64,000 nucleotides of DNA from assembly GCF_032854445.1 (NCBI RefSeq), contig NC_088303.1, positions 34,975,501 to 35,039,500 on the forward strand, given 5' to 3'. Position numbers and translations under genes: made by a program. The stretch's first letter is position 1. Each line of letters begins with the position of its first letter. The notes beneath the pieces were generated by a model. It was not told the origin of the DNA. It worked only from the letters and a program-made list of their open reading frames with translations, and ran no database searches. This DNA comes from Liolophura sinensis. Its lineage: Eukaryota > Mollusca > Polyplacophora > Chitonida > Chitonidae. Below are positions 1 to 12,000 of the stretch, one piece after another.

Positions 1-2582
1 CACAACAGTTTACCTTTGTTACAGAATCGTGTTTGCTAATATCGATTGCTCAGCCGATTCAAGTAGGTTCTGAAGAAACTCACCTGACTACAACAGGGGG
101 GCTTTTTTGGTCCTTATCGATTTGACTTCAATATGAAACATTGCTCCATGTTTAACATCAAATCCCGGCTTAGTAGCTATCCAGTGGGTCAAGATGTTTG
201 CCTAGTCTTAACCGAAGATAAGGTTTCTAAGGTGAAGGAGTCTGGAAATAGTGAAAGTGTACAACAAATAGCCTTACCAGCCTTGGCTGATCGATGAACA
301 CGGAAGCTCGGTGTAAGTGTGCCCTGAAGCTACAGACCCTTCAGCCGTCATGTACACGTGTGGCTTTGTCATTTGGATGACTGAAATGTCGGGTAGACCT
401 TCCTGTACTATGGAATAGGGACCAGTATAGCTGTTATAGTAATGTATCAAAGCTTATTGTATGGTGGTTAAAACTGACGTCCAACTTGAAATTCCCGAAA
501 CCAAAGTTTGGTTTTCCTTAGCAAGCATATACAAAAGCGATTAAATCCCATAGATAGCTGGGGATGTTTTAGTTCATGTTTTCTTGATAAGGTTATGTCA
601 TGACTGTTCATTTGGTGAACAAAGTGCTTGATTGTCTGAATGGAGTTTTTTATGTGACTGTTGTGTATGTTTGTGTGAACCATCGACTTTTAGCAAATTG
701 CCAAAATGTAAACCTCGCATTAGTGGAAGAAAAATGGGCTCCAAAGAACGTTAGATTGTGAAATGTCATAAAATCAGTCGTCGATCGTTTGTTTTCACCA
801 AGGCATCAGCGAACAGTGGAAGCGGTGAAATCCAGAAATTCCCTGACCCTGACCGGAGTTGAACTTGCACATTGTGTATCTTAGCCACACAAAGACAACC
901 GTCTTAACAGCGCTCTGTTCAGATAAATACAGACCATGTAACAGTCGAGTTTCTCACAGTGATTTTTAATACTCCATACAAATGACCTACAGTAACACAT
1001 TTTGATACGATTGCACTGGTTTGTGGAATGCAACAAATGGACATTACAAACGCTGTGACAGATATGTTGTCTTGGCAGTTTACTATCATTTTTGATTTAA
1101 CTCTAAAACTTCGAAAAAATGATTGCGAACAAGTAGGCCCTGCTCTTGCGTAAAATCATTGGTTTTCTAGAACAGCTGTGCATCTCAATCATCACATTGT
1201 CTTATATGATACAAATATCCTTATATATCGTTCGAGGCTTTGATTAAAATTCTTTAATTCCGCAGGCGTATAAAATGTATTTTGCATTTAATCAAATTTA
1301 TGATGCATAGTGTATATTAGACATTGCTGTCTTTTTTAGACCGTGTGACAGAATGACTTCACGACATGCTGAGCAACAAAGTACATTCTGTAGGTAATGT
1401 TTAATACAACCGACAATTTGTCCAACGCCTCATGTATTAAACCAACCAAAGCCCAGAGTGTTAAATTTCATTATTGTTTATCATTGCATAGCGTGTCGTT
1501 AACGTAGTATAACTCTCATGTTAAACACTAAATTTTTTTGACTCCAGAAAAAAAGAAACATTGCCGTACTTTCCTCTCTCAGAATTTCTAGAAATAACTG
1601 AATCGGCGTTGGAGGAATGTTTTCTTTCGGACTCGAAGACATTGTTGGAACCGCACTTCGGGTAACATTAAACCGAAATCAATGTGTAAATCAATTCTTG
1701 GACTGATGTGCAGGTAATGACAGGTTATACTCCCGGATGATGCATTGGACGTCCCGAATCTCTGCGCGCTGCAGGGACTTTGGGACCGCCAGCACATTAA
1801 TCATACCCGCCGGATAGACAAACATTCATCTGATAGCGTCATAGCCATATAACATAATTAATTTCCCAGCGGTTTGGTAAAGTAGTTAATTCGAATTTGC
1901 TGAACTATGCTCCTTTTGCCCTTCCGTACTTTTCACCTCACATTATATTCCAGCCAGATATGAACCGGTATCTCGTATTTCATACCTGAGTCACGTCTTA
2001 GCCAACTTGATGGAAAATCATCAGCTATTCCAAAATTCCAGCCCGATTACAGGAAACGCGAAAGATGTGGAGGCCTTGGTTTTGCGTGAAATACACGGAG
2101 TTTAATGACGTTGGCTTCATGGCTGGGTGCGGTTACTTTTTGGGGGCAGCTTTCAACACGGAGTGTTCGGGAGTTAACGCTGGATACTAGAGCTATCGAA
2201 AGAGCCGTGGATATAATCATGTCTAAGCTATCATTTCTAGCAAGTTTCATCTCGTCTCGTATATCTTTAGACTAGCCTGGCGATGACATGGTTAGTATTT
2301 GGACGGCACCAAATGGAGATAGTTCTTCGATAAGCATCTTTGTCCCGTTATCTTGACAGCTTTATTAATATCCGCCTCACTGACAAGTGCCATACGTTAG
2401 GCATACCGTAGGTAAGTTTCTTATCATACATAAATTTCTGCTTAAATATGCTCAGTGCTCATTAAGAAAGCCATTTTAATGCACGATATGTAAAAATATT
2501 CTCCACCTTTTATCAGTATGAAATAGTTGCTTGTCGTCTTTATTACATCATAACGTTTCAGTGCCTGGTTTCATCTAAGTTT
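1..2582. other. Intergenic, no supported gene
   Basis: No frame here encodes a recognisable domain, and the longest frames (about 70 codons) lack conserved motifs. AT-rich unique sequence with no recognisable repeat. An exon of a gene lying to the left cannot be excluded. Confidence 0.5.
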
Positions 2583-3095
2583 GTGATATATTTATATTAT
2601 AGTGGTGATGTTTACAACTTACCATCTTTATGATATACAAGCCACTTTCAGTGCTGAGTTCCATTGTAGCCTGTGATATATAGACATTATAGTTGTGACG
2701 TATGCAACTTACCGTCTTTATTATATAAAAGCCGCTTTCAGCGCTGAGTTCCATTTTAGCCTGTGATATATAGACATTATGGTGGTGACGTATGTAACTT
2801 ACCGTATTTATTACATAAAAACGGCTTATGCCGTGATATATTGACATCATGTTTATGATGTGATAAGGCTCAGCGTCTTTTTGTTTCAAGACAGGTATTC
2901 ATCTGAGTATATTGATGTATGGACATTGCAATGCTGATGTTATAGGCCTTTTTTTATTTATTTCATGAAATAGGTTTAGTCCGGAATTTCTGTTGGGTCC
3001 GTGATGTATAGACATTACAGTGGTGACGTATACAACTTACCGCCTTCATTCAAAATCGCTTTCAGTACTGGGTTCCACTTGAGCCTGTCATATCA
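2583..3095. repeat. Tandem repeat, ~90-bp unit, 3-4 diverged copies
   Basis: A unit of about 90 bp recurs at roughly 2583, 2672 and 2763, with a further separated copy at 3001-3090. Each copy carries a GTGATATATAGACATTAT-like start, then a TACAACTTACCGTCTTTA-like stretch and a GCTGAGTTCCATTTTAGCC-like end. Copies differ by substitutions and small indels. Open frames through it are repeat artefacts. Confidence 0.75.
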
Positions 3096-3359
3096 TGGCA
3101 TCTTCTTTGTGATGTATAAGGCTTATCGTCTTTATAATATAGTGTCATTGCAGGGATTCGTGACACCTTATATAAGGACATTGAGAATGAATCTCAGTGA
3201 GTACAAATACGACCAGTGTAGTTAGTTGTTTAATTATTTATTAATTTATGTACTTGATGGATTGTTTAACGTTGTACTCAAGAATGTTTGACCAAGAGGA
3301 AGCCTGGCTAAAGAGAGCTGCAGTTAAGCACCAATCAAGTGTAAGATTCATGTTTCATT

Positions 3360-3511
3360 GGCCCAGATGTTCAAAAGTGTATTAGCCTTTAAGCCCGATA
3401 TATATTAACTTTAGTCTGGACTAAACTGCCATTAGTTTTGTATTACGTCGATACTGGTATTAAGATTTAAGCCTGACTTAATTTTTAATACACTTTTGAA
3501 CACACCGGCCC
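3360..3511. mobile_element. MITE with ~30-bp terminal inverted repeats
   Basis: The left end (GGCCCAGATGTTCAAAAGTG at 3360) and the right end (ending at 3511) are inverted complements over about 30 bp, sharing the core TGTTCAAAAGTGTATTA. The internal 90 bp is non-coding. Length and structure fit a non-autonomous DNA transposon. The family is not identifiable by eye. Confidence 0.75.
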
Positions 3512-3912
3512 GGATAGTTGGTAGAGCGGCCGCTTCGGGACCGGTAGATCCAGGATCAGTCCTTGATCTAGTCACACCTAATACTTTAAAAGAGGAATTT
3601 GTAACTTCCTCCCTCGGCGTTCAGCATGAATGGGATAGTGCAACGACTGGTTGACCACTATAATATCATATTATGGTATCACTCGGGCGGGGCTGCTTAC
3701 TTGCCTTCGGTAAGTCGTCTCAGTGAAGCAGCACTAAATAAAAGAGCGGTGGAAATCCGTCCTGCAACAAGGAAGCACATTACACGTACATGCACCCTAA
3801 GGATTCCTGCAACAAGGAGGCATATTAAACGTACATGCACCCTAAGGATTCCTTCGTCGTCATATGACTGAAAAATTGTTGAGTACGACGTTAAACCCCA
3901 AGCACTCACTCA
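3510..3912 (+). mobile_element. tRNA-derived SINE, family B (CCAAGCACTCACT tail)
   Basis: The head has tRNA-like A and B boxes (TTGGTAGAGCGGCC; GTAGATCCAGGATCAG). It is followed by a conserved body (GAGGAATTTGTAACTTCCTC, GTCGTCTCAGTGAAG, GACTGAAAAATTGTTGAGTA) and the diagnostic end GTACGACGTTAAACCCCAAG. The same body recurs at 33975, 43374 (reverse) and 45035. An internal segment of about 50 bp (around 3765-3850) is duplicated in this copy. Confidence 0.85.
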
Positions 3913-6705
3913 TTTTTGAACAACCGGATCCTGATCCTAGCATATTCTCATCCACGATGCGAATGACTGAAACACTACCGATGTTCAATTATTTTGACAT
4001 TGTAATCATTCATTCTGTCTAGTATGCATAAAACAAATACAAATTAACCACCTTTTCTACAGGTATTAAATTGCAAACGCGAATCACCCTTTTTGTACTT
4101 TTGGAGTTAATTCCATGCAAAGTCTTGCACCGATATGGAATTACTAACTCCGTAACTTAGTAAATCCAAAATTGTTCACGTCATATTTGATAAAACGGGT
4201 CACCTATTCATGTATATATATATACCTAAGAGCAGCATTTCCCGGTGCTTTGTTATTGCCTATTTGACGATTTTGATACAGTTGCTAAGGACTACCTGTT
4301 ATATATTTGAACGCGTGCTGATATAACCGAAGTGGATGTTTGTCTGCCATGAATGAAGTTGTGGGGTTTCAAAGCTTGCGGCATCAACTTGCTCTGTGGA
4401 CAGAAAAAATCCCATCCACTTTGTAGAATTAGAGCGAGTTTTCAATAAGCCCTTTTCGGCATGATAGACTGCCCAAACAGTTTGACACAAACAGCCCATT
4501 ACGTACCATTAAGGGATGGTATTGTGTTATTTTCGAGAATGTCTTCCTTGCAAATAATAACGAGGCCTGTCTGCTGTGCATCGCTCACATGTACGACTAT
4601 CTGCGTATATGTGCACCAGGATTCCGATTATCTCATGTTGTGTGTTTTTTTCTGTGACATGACTCAGGCATGCTGTAACAGATTTCAATTAATTTCATGC
4701 ATTATTGCCTTTAATGCAATTCATTTGCTGCAATTCTAACGCATGTGTTGCAGATTTTCCTGATAAAGGCAGTTATTCATGGGAGTGCCATGGGAATTGT
4801 AGGAGATACCGGTATCTCTTCATTGCCTGATGTAATTATATGTGGACGAAGCAGAGGCGTGTGGGTTAAATCCTCGACATGCTTTTGTTGGTTAGCCCGG
4901 TAATCTTGTTGTTTCCTGCTGATTTTCCGTCCAGACACTTGACTATTCATGTACTGTGATACGACCACCAGGGCTGTGTACTCAAGATAGGACAGCCTTG
5001 GGGCTACAGAATATCCTCAGACTGACCAAGCCCGTTGTATCATTTAGAAGTGAGCTGAATTTGGAATTTTTAAATTACTTCAGACGTGATTACCACGATC
5101 AAGAAAGATGACTTTTGAGCCGAGCCCATTTTGGCTCGAAGATTTTCGTTAAAATGTGCTAGTTATATGTCTTAAGCACGCTTTCTTCAAGTAAGATAAG
5201 TCATTTGTCAAACACACAACTGATATAGCAAATGTAATTCTGTTAACAGAAAAACAGGAGTGCGCAAAAACTAAGAATGAGTTTCTGGTGTTTTGAATAT
5301 TATAAACACTGGTCTAGTGTTGTGACATGTTCATGTCACAAATATGCGATAGCTCCATGTGGTTTAATGTAACTTGCATATGCAGCAGAATTAACTTACC
5401 CGATCCATGTGATTTAGACAGATCAGTGAAAACGTGCAGAATCATTATTATATGTGAAACACTCTTTCTGTATACGTGTTCCTGTAGACTTTGCTGTGGA
5501 GGTGAAAAATAATGATTTCTGGTTGAGTACTGGTTGCATATGCATCTGAATCTGTGTATAAGTTAAAACCCAATAATACTGAATTTCTCCCGTTTCGTAT
5601 GACCATTTGCCAACTGTCACACTGTTGTTGCTGCTCTGTTTTTTACTCTCAAGTGTACATAGTCATGTATAAGCAGCATACTTCAATAGCAATACAACCA
5701 AAGGCTCCAGCATATTGCGTGAGAATAATCTCGCCTTACAGCATTTGTTGGAATTGTGTGTGTTGTGTGACGTTTTCAGTCTGTATAATGTCAATTATTG
5801 ATACTTATAGACTAATACAGTACACATTCTGGGTACTGATTACTGAAGGGGGTGAGGCGGTAAGATGCGGATAAGGCAACTGACTGATGCTCCAAATCCT
5901 GCCCAAAAATATTTTCCTACGTCTATTTATTCATACAATATTAAAAATATAACATATTAGTGTTCATTTGTTTGTATTAAAAGGCAATTTTAGAATGCAC
6001 CAATATTCATTTTGGTCAACTTGGATGAAGAAAGTTGTCCCCCACCCATCTCGGTCACGGAGGTCAAGATTAAGACAACACCATTACCTTTTGGAAATCT
6101 TTTTTTTTTGCCTTCTGTTGGTGTTGACCAAATAAATGCTGCCTATTCAGGAGCTTTGAAGGTGTTGCATAGATCCTATCAGACCTGCACTAGATCCACG
6201 ACATTTCATCTGAGTCATTTCTGTGCTGTTCTTGCCAAGATGTTTTGTCTTTAATGCAATATTTTTTAATAATATAAGTGAAAAAAAATTATAACAGGGT
6301 TGGTAAATACAGTGATGCATCAAATACGAAGTAAATACAGTTATGTATCAAATACGTAGTGTTTCCATATCCATATGCTTGAAGTGGCGAATTCATAGCC
6401 AGCATGTATATCAACAGACACTACAGTAAACAGCACTGAAGTGTGCTTCTGTCAGAATAACTCTCGTCATGGTGACCCAGTTTGCGATTTAGCACTTCTT
6501 GTCCTTTACGTACCAATGGTGTCCCTTGAGGTGACTCCCTCGCTTCACGGGACTAACACAGGACCTAATTTCTCACTTAATATACGTTTTAAGTTCTTTG
6601 ACGGTTTGTCTTGCAAGTCGTTTCGGAAATCGATCTTCCGATTTCTGACACGGAACGTCCATCGTTATGGCTGAGAAATGGTATGCGAATATCATATAAG
6701 TTCTG
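3913..6705. other. Intergenic, no supported gene
   Basis: AT-rich unique sequence with a short (AT)n at about 4211-4226. None of the open frames (maximum about 106 codons) shows a recognisable domain or convincing splice-bounded coding bias. Confidence 0.5.
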
Positions 6706-6830
6706 ATTATTTTATCTATGCATTTGGATGGAGTTTTACGCCTTATCCAAGAATACTTCACTTCTACGACAGAGGGCATGATTATGGTGGGAGACAACCA
6801 GGCAGAGCCTGGGGCATCTATAACTAATGA
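6706..6830 (-). mobile_element. SINE family A, 3'-half fragment, reverse orientation
   Basis: Contains GGATGGAGTTTTACGCC followed by AGAATACTTCACTTCTACGA, ATTATGGTGGGAG and CAGGCAGAGCCTGG. These are the reverse-complement hallmarks of the SINE seen complete at 7221-7505 and 57293-57561. Confidence 0.7.
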
Positions 6831-7220
6831 ACCTACGCAGTTATCTTATTATAGCGTTCATGATGTAGCACATACTTATTTGTAAAATATTAATACGATT
6901 TTCTGGATATATTATACCGAAGAATAGCACCTTTCAGGTTGTTTGCAATTCTCTAAATGTCGGCATAGTCTGTAGGCTAGGCAATAGCTTAGGTGATGTA
7001 TCTTATTCATTTATATCACTGGTATTTAATCTGGGCCTCGAAACAGACATTCGTATTCAAGCCGTTAACCATAATGGACGTTCCGACTAAACAAAAGCAA
7101 GACCATTTTCCAAAACAACCCCCTCAAGAATCTTACACGTATACGTGGAGAAAAGCATAGTGTCCTGAAGAAACCACTCGCATTTGGCCAGCTCAGTGTT
7201 CATGCGATATTAGTAATCAG

Positions 7221-7510
7221 CTAAATCTGTTTATTTATTTATTTGATTGGAGTTTTACGCGGTACTCGTGACTATTTCACTTATATGACGTCGACCAGCA
7301 CTATATATATAGTGGGAGTAGACCGGGCAGAGCCCGGGGGGAAAGCCACGACCAACCGCAGGTTGCTGACAGACCTCCCCACGTACGGCAGAAGAGGAAG
7401 CCAGCATGAACTGGACTTGAACTCACAGTGACGGCATTGACGAGGGGCTCCTGACTCAATGCGCCGCGCTGGCACACTAACCACTTTTTCCCCCACTTGC
7501 CCACCTAAAT
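7221..7510 (-). mobile_element. tRNA-derived SINE, family A, near full length, reverse orientation
   Basis: Read on the minus strand it starts with a tRNA-like head (A box AGTGGTTAGTGTGC near 7480, B box GAGTTCAAGTCCAG near 7415). It runs through GCCCGGGCTCTGCCCGG-type sequence to GTAAAACTCCAATCAAATAA and an AAATAAATA tail at 7226-7245. It is the best family-A copy in the left half. Confidence 0.85.
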
Positions 7511-7611
7511 CTGTGTAAGACCACTTATAGTTGCATAGCAGCTCTGCCAACTGCTTATTGTCAGAAAGGATTGTAGGCAAGTGGAGGCTGGGTGAATGGC
7601 GTATGAGATCG

Positions 7612-8285
7612 AAGCCAATGGCCATACTATGAAATGATTGGTGGTGATGTATTGGCCCGGGTCAACATGGAGCACAGCTCCAGTGACACTGATGAAGAAC
7701 ATGTCGCATTTACACCTCAGACTATTGTTGTAAGGCTAGCACTATATACTTCGATAAAACAAGGTGATGGATTGTTCTCCAGCGATGACCTGTCAAAAGC
7801 GTTATTGTATGTCCATACATGCTACCTTTCTGCATTACCATAGAGATATTCTCTGAGAAATATTATAATATTAACCAAGATATCATTACAGTTGTAGTCT
7901 TTAGCGGATTGATGAAACTAGAAAACACGAGCATGGCATGGCATAAAATACTAAAGCGAATGGCCATGGTATGAAATGGTTGGCAGTGAATGGCCATGGT
8001 ATGAAATGGTTGGCAGTGAATGGCCATGGTATGAAATGGTTGGCAGTGAATGGTCATGGTATGAAATGGTTGGCAGTGAATGGTCATGGTATGAAATGGT
8101 TGGCAGTGATGCATTTTGTATGCATGGGCAAAAGGCACACTTTCACGAGCATGAATGAAGGACGTGTCACATTTCAATCACAAACTATTGTTGTAGGGTT
8201 ACCAGTGGACAATGGATAAGCCAAGTTGATGAATTCGTCTCCAGCCCTATATCCTACGTAAGCATTATTGTATCCATGGCAACAC
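7612..8285. repeat. Diverged ~230-bp duplication flanking a 30-bp minisatellite
   Basis: The segments at about 7612-7840 and 8075-8285 align throughout. Shared landmarks include CAGACTATTGTTGTAAGG versus CAAACTATTGTTGTAGGG and GCATTATTGTAT versus GCGTTATTGTATG. Between them, at 7958-8110, a 30-bp unit containing GGCCATGGTATGAAATGG is repeated five times almost perfectly. The array unit matches the left edge of the 7612 copy, so it expanded from the duplicated sequence. Confidence 0.75.
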
Positions 8286-8329
8286 AAATATATCTGGCTA
8301 GTTTTGGAATGAGCTCATTTATTTTTACT

Positions 8330-8460
8330 GCAGCCATTTGAAGCGTCATTGCGATGAAAGCAAGGTCACTTACCTGCTAATATCAAGGTCGAGAGTTCAA
8401 ATCCAGCCAGAGGATTTGTTCGGATCCTCTACCCCTACACATTCCGGCCGTCACTTAACC
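8330..8460 (+). mobile_element. Degenerate tRNA-like SINE fragment
   Basis: A B-box-like GAGAGTTCAAATCCAGCC at about 8391 is followed by SINE-like sequence containing CCTCTACCCCTACACATTCCGG. Weakly supported and probably an old SINE head. Confidence 0.35.
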
Positions 8461-8641
8461 TTACCGATCTTAAGTATTGTTAGTCCATATAGTATCTAGG
8501 GACTCCTAGCAAAACATCTAAGTTTACAAAGAAATAACGCATCACTGAATTGTTTCAGCCTAGATTTTAGTTTTGGTTCAAAGAGAAAAACCAATCATGC
8601 AAATAAATAGAATACTGTTCTGCTGTTTTTTTCTTTTGCAG

Positions 8642-8657
8642 CGAGGATGCTGCCACG
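8642..8657 (+). promoter_or_regulatory. TMEM26: TMEM26 5'UTR end with a 4-codon uORF overlapping the start
   Basis: A pyrimidine-rich acceptor (TTTTTTTCTTTTGCAG, ending at 8641) precedes this, so an upstream non-coding exon must exist. Within the 16-nt leader an ATG at 8647 opens a four-codon frame. Its TGA (8659-8661) overlaps the main ATG (8658-8660) as ATGA. Confidence 0.6.
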
Positions 8658-8854
8658 ATGAGCGCCAGCGTTCTGACCATTGTGCGGGCGGTGATAGTCC
8701 GCCTCCTATTCGCCGCACACGGGATAGTGTCTATATGGCGCCTGTTTGTGGTGACCCAGGACACCAGATATTGGTACCTGGCCACGGCTCTCGGGCTACT
8801 CTTCACTGAGGCTCTTGTCACATTGGGCAAGAAGGGCGGCAAGGAGTGGAAATG
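8658..8854 (+). CDS. TMEM26: TMEM26 coding exon 1
   Basis: 65 codons plus two bases of a split Trp codon (TG|G), with donor GTAAGG at 8855. It encodes the first two membrane segments and a basic KKGGKEWKW stretch matching the family's KRG-YKW motif. Confidence 0.92.
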
Positions 8855-9011
8855 GTAAGGGACAAAGCCGAGACATTACTGCAGTGCATGGTTGAGAGGA
8901 AGCAACTAAGAACTATTCACGACCAAAATTTTTCAATAGTTTCACGATAATCTGACAGTTCACGTATGCAACCTATTTCGATGTGAATCCTATTAAGGCA
9001 TATGTTTTGGC

Positions 9012-9047
<36 letters not shown>

Positions 9048-12000
9048 GTAATATAATAATACAATTTATTTACACTGAGTAATCCATGCAACCCGTAAGG
9101 CTGAATTGAGAACAAAATCGTATTTGAAAACCACCTTGTCATGGGCCATACTAAGGTGAACGCCATGTTTCCGACTGGACCTCAGTGTATATACTATCTG
9201 TATAAACCCAACTGTATAATCTCAACTTCAGATTTCTAAATGCGTACTTCTGTAACTACATTCAAATCAAGACTAAACCTAAAGGCAAAGTATAGACTTA
9301 TATACTGTTACATACACTTCATGATTTAAAATTTAAATGATTTAAAAGAAAGTCAAGTAGAGCGAATGATAAGTCAACGTACTTTCATTGATATTAGAAA
9401 CTTTGAAGACTGACTGATTGACTGAAGAATAACGTCAATAATAGTTTGTGACAAACATGACAAAGACTTGCGTGTCTATTTGCGACGCCTCGATACATTT
9501 AAGTACATTCAAATCGCCTGTGAATATTGCTATCAATGAACTATTGTTATCTTAACGCTGTTAAAGGAAAAGGCCTCTTAAAGTCGAAGAAGGTATCACT
9601 AAGTAAACCATTTAAAACTAAGCATAAATATACTTTCATTTATTTTACAGGCGCTCAAACATTTGACTTCTAAGGTGGGTTTTATGGACAATGCTGTCTG
9701 CAATTAGGAACTCTGACGTCACAGGAAGTTTATCCAACCTAATAACGACACTGAATGTTGAAAGTACTCTTTTTACTTATGAGTGAAAGATTGCTGAAAT
9801 AATGTTCCCAAAATTTCCTTCCTTCTGGTGAACATCAGGCAAAACGTTGATGTGACGTCACAGTTCCTAAATACTGTCAGTATGGCTTATAAAGCCCACC
9901 ATAGTTTTCAAATATTTGAATGCCTTTCGACACTCTCAAAAATCTGAAAAAAATAAATGAAAGTATTTTTACGCATAGTTTTCAATTGTCTTTATGACGA
10001 ACCTTATTTCATATTTCATTCATCGGCCAAATATGCATTAGTTAATTTCACATGGTTCTTGTACAATATTCTGGCCCAGCATGTTCTGGCTGCAGTGAAT
10101 ATTTTGTCCTACTTTTCAAAGGTTAATCTGTAACAAATTTCTGGCTTAGTGTACTCATACAAGTGTGAACATTTTTGACCTACTCTCCAAAGATTAATAT
10201 TTTCCAAATACAGCACATAACAATTGGTGCATTACCTCAAAGATTATGTTACAAAATTTGACTGAGCAAGGAAAACAAGATTTGAGTGTACAAGGAAAAC
10301 AAGATTTTAGTGTACAGGAAAAAACTTATAGCTTATTTCTGTTCAGGTTTTGTCCCAGCGTCTTCATATATCTGCTGAGTGTCGTGCCTTCCATTTGGTT
10401 TCTGGAAATCTATGAATTAGACAGGCGGATATTGGTGAGGGAAAACGTGACCATGTCTTCTGGTTATTTAGATAACACCGCCAAAGACCTGAAGGCCACA
10501 CTAGGTAGTGTGCTTGGGGTGAGTATACTGTCACGCTATGGCTGCAGTTACTAATGCGGAACCAGATTTACAAAGCGCACCCTAGCGTATTATACATGGT
10601 ACGTACAAGGGGTTACTGTAGTGTTTAATGGTCCTAGACCTAAATACTTACGGCAATATGATATACAGCGCTGTATTAAGGAGGTCCTTACGAGGAATGC
10701 TATGAACAGCCAAAACTCATAAATCAAGGCGTGAAAAGTTTTTACCGAATAATTTACGAAGGGGAAATACTATTTTTGCGGAAGTAATGGTAAAAACACT
10801 TTTGCCATTCATTTTGTTGTGGTGGTGGTGGTGGTGGGGGGGGGGGGGGGATGGTGGACAATAGTGAAATGAACAAACATATTTGTATCTGACATGGTAA
10901 GCTGACTGTTTCAGGCATGTCAGAATCAGCATAAACATCAAGACGAAAATAAAGGTAATAAATGGATTTATTAGCAATAACTTTATGCGTAAAAATGTAG
11001 CACGTCCAGATTACGCCAGAGTAAGAATTCAGTTTTAGACCAATCATACAGACTATATCCTTCTGCATATTTTACAACAGCTAAAAACTATATAAAGTTT
11101 CTTCCGGAAGAACTATTTTAAAGCTGTCCTCATTTCCTCATTTGTTTTCTTCTTTTTTTATTTCCCTCTGTTTTGTGCTTAATGCACTTTTCAGAACATT
11201 TTTTTTTATCCCGGAAACTTCACCCACTTCCATCCGAAACATCTGTCAGGGATTCAACTTTCGTTAGGTCATTCACGTTTTACACGGAGTAATTTCCGCA
11301 TGGGCCTGGAGAAAGGTTGGTTGGTGCTTAGTTGGATGGATGCCACGTCTGTTGTATATGTCAATAACACGAGTGGTTAGCACCAGATTCTACTGTGGCA
11401 GAAAACAGGGCCTATGTTTATCAGGCGTCTTAAGAACTATGTCGAAAACATAGATACAATTAAAACGTTTTACTCTATGAAGTTCAAAATTGGTACACTG
11501 ATTCTTTACTTCGGAACAATGTACCAGCCACAATTTAAGTTCTTTCCTGATCTGAGTTTGGCTTTTTAAGCATTCTTTTTAAACAATACTAGCTCTGGTC
11601 TCGTATTGATACTACCTTCTAATGCGAAACAAAACCATGAGCTGCAGGTTTCAGAATTCGAATTCTACCCTATGGTCTACAATCTTAGCAATAGGAAGAT
11701 TTAATAAAAAGGTACTATCCTGTCGGCTTTTTTTCTTTTTTTCGGTTGCTTTTTTTGGGGGGGGGGGGGACTTTTTCTCCCAAACCGGAAAACTAAAAAT
11801 TGTGGTAAGACAGCATTATGTTTGAATTCTATAAATGTCAGGTTTTAAGGACCATGGAGGCAGTGTCTTGGCAATCGTGTGGTAGAGACTACTTATTTAA
11901 ATATACTTATTGCTAGGACAGATGGGCCAAGTCGTCACTATTTCAGCCACTGTGTGACGAGAACACGTTTAAACCCGGAACCCGTACGGTTTTCGGTATG

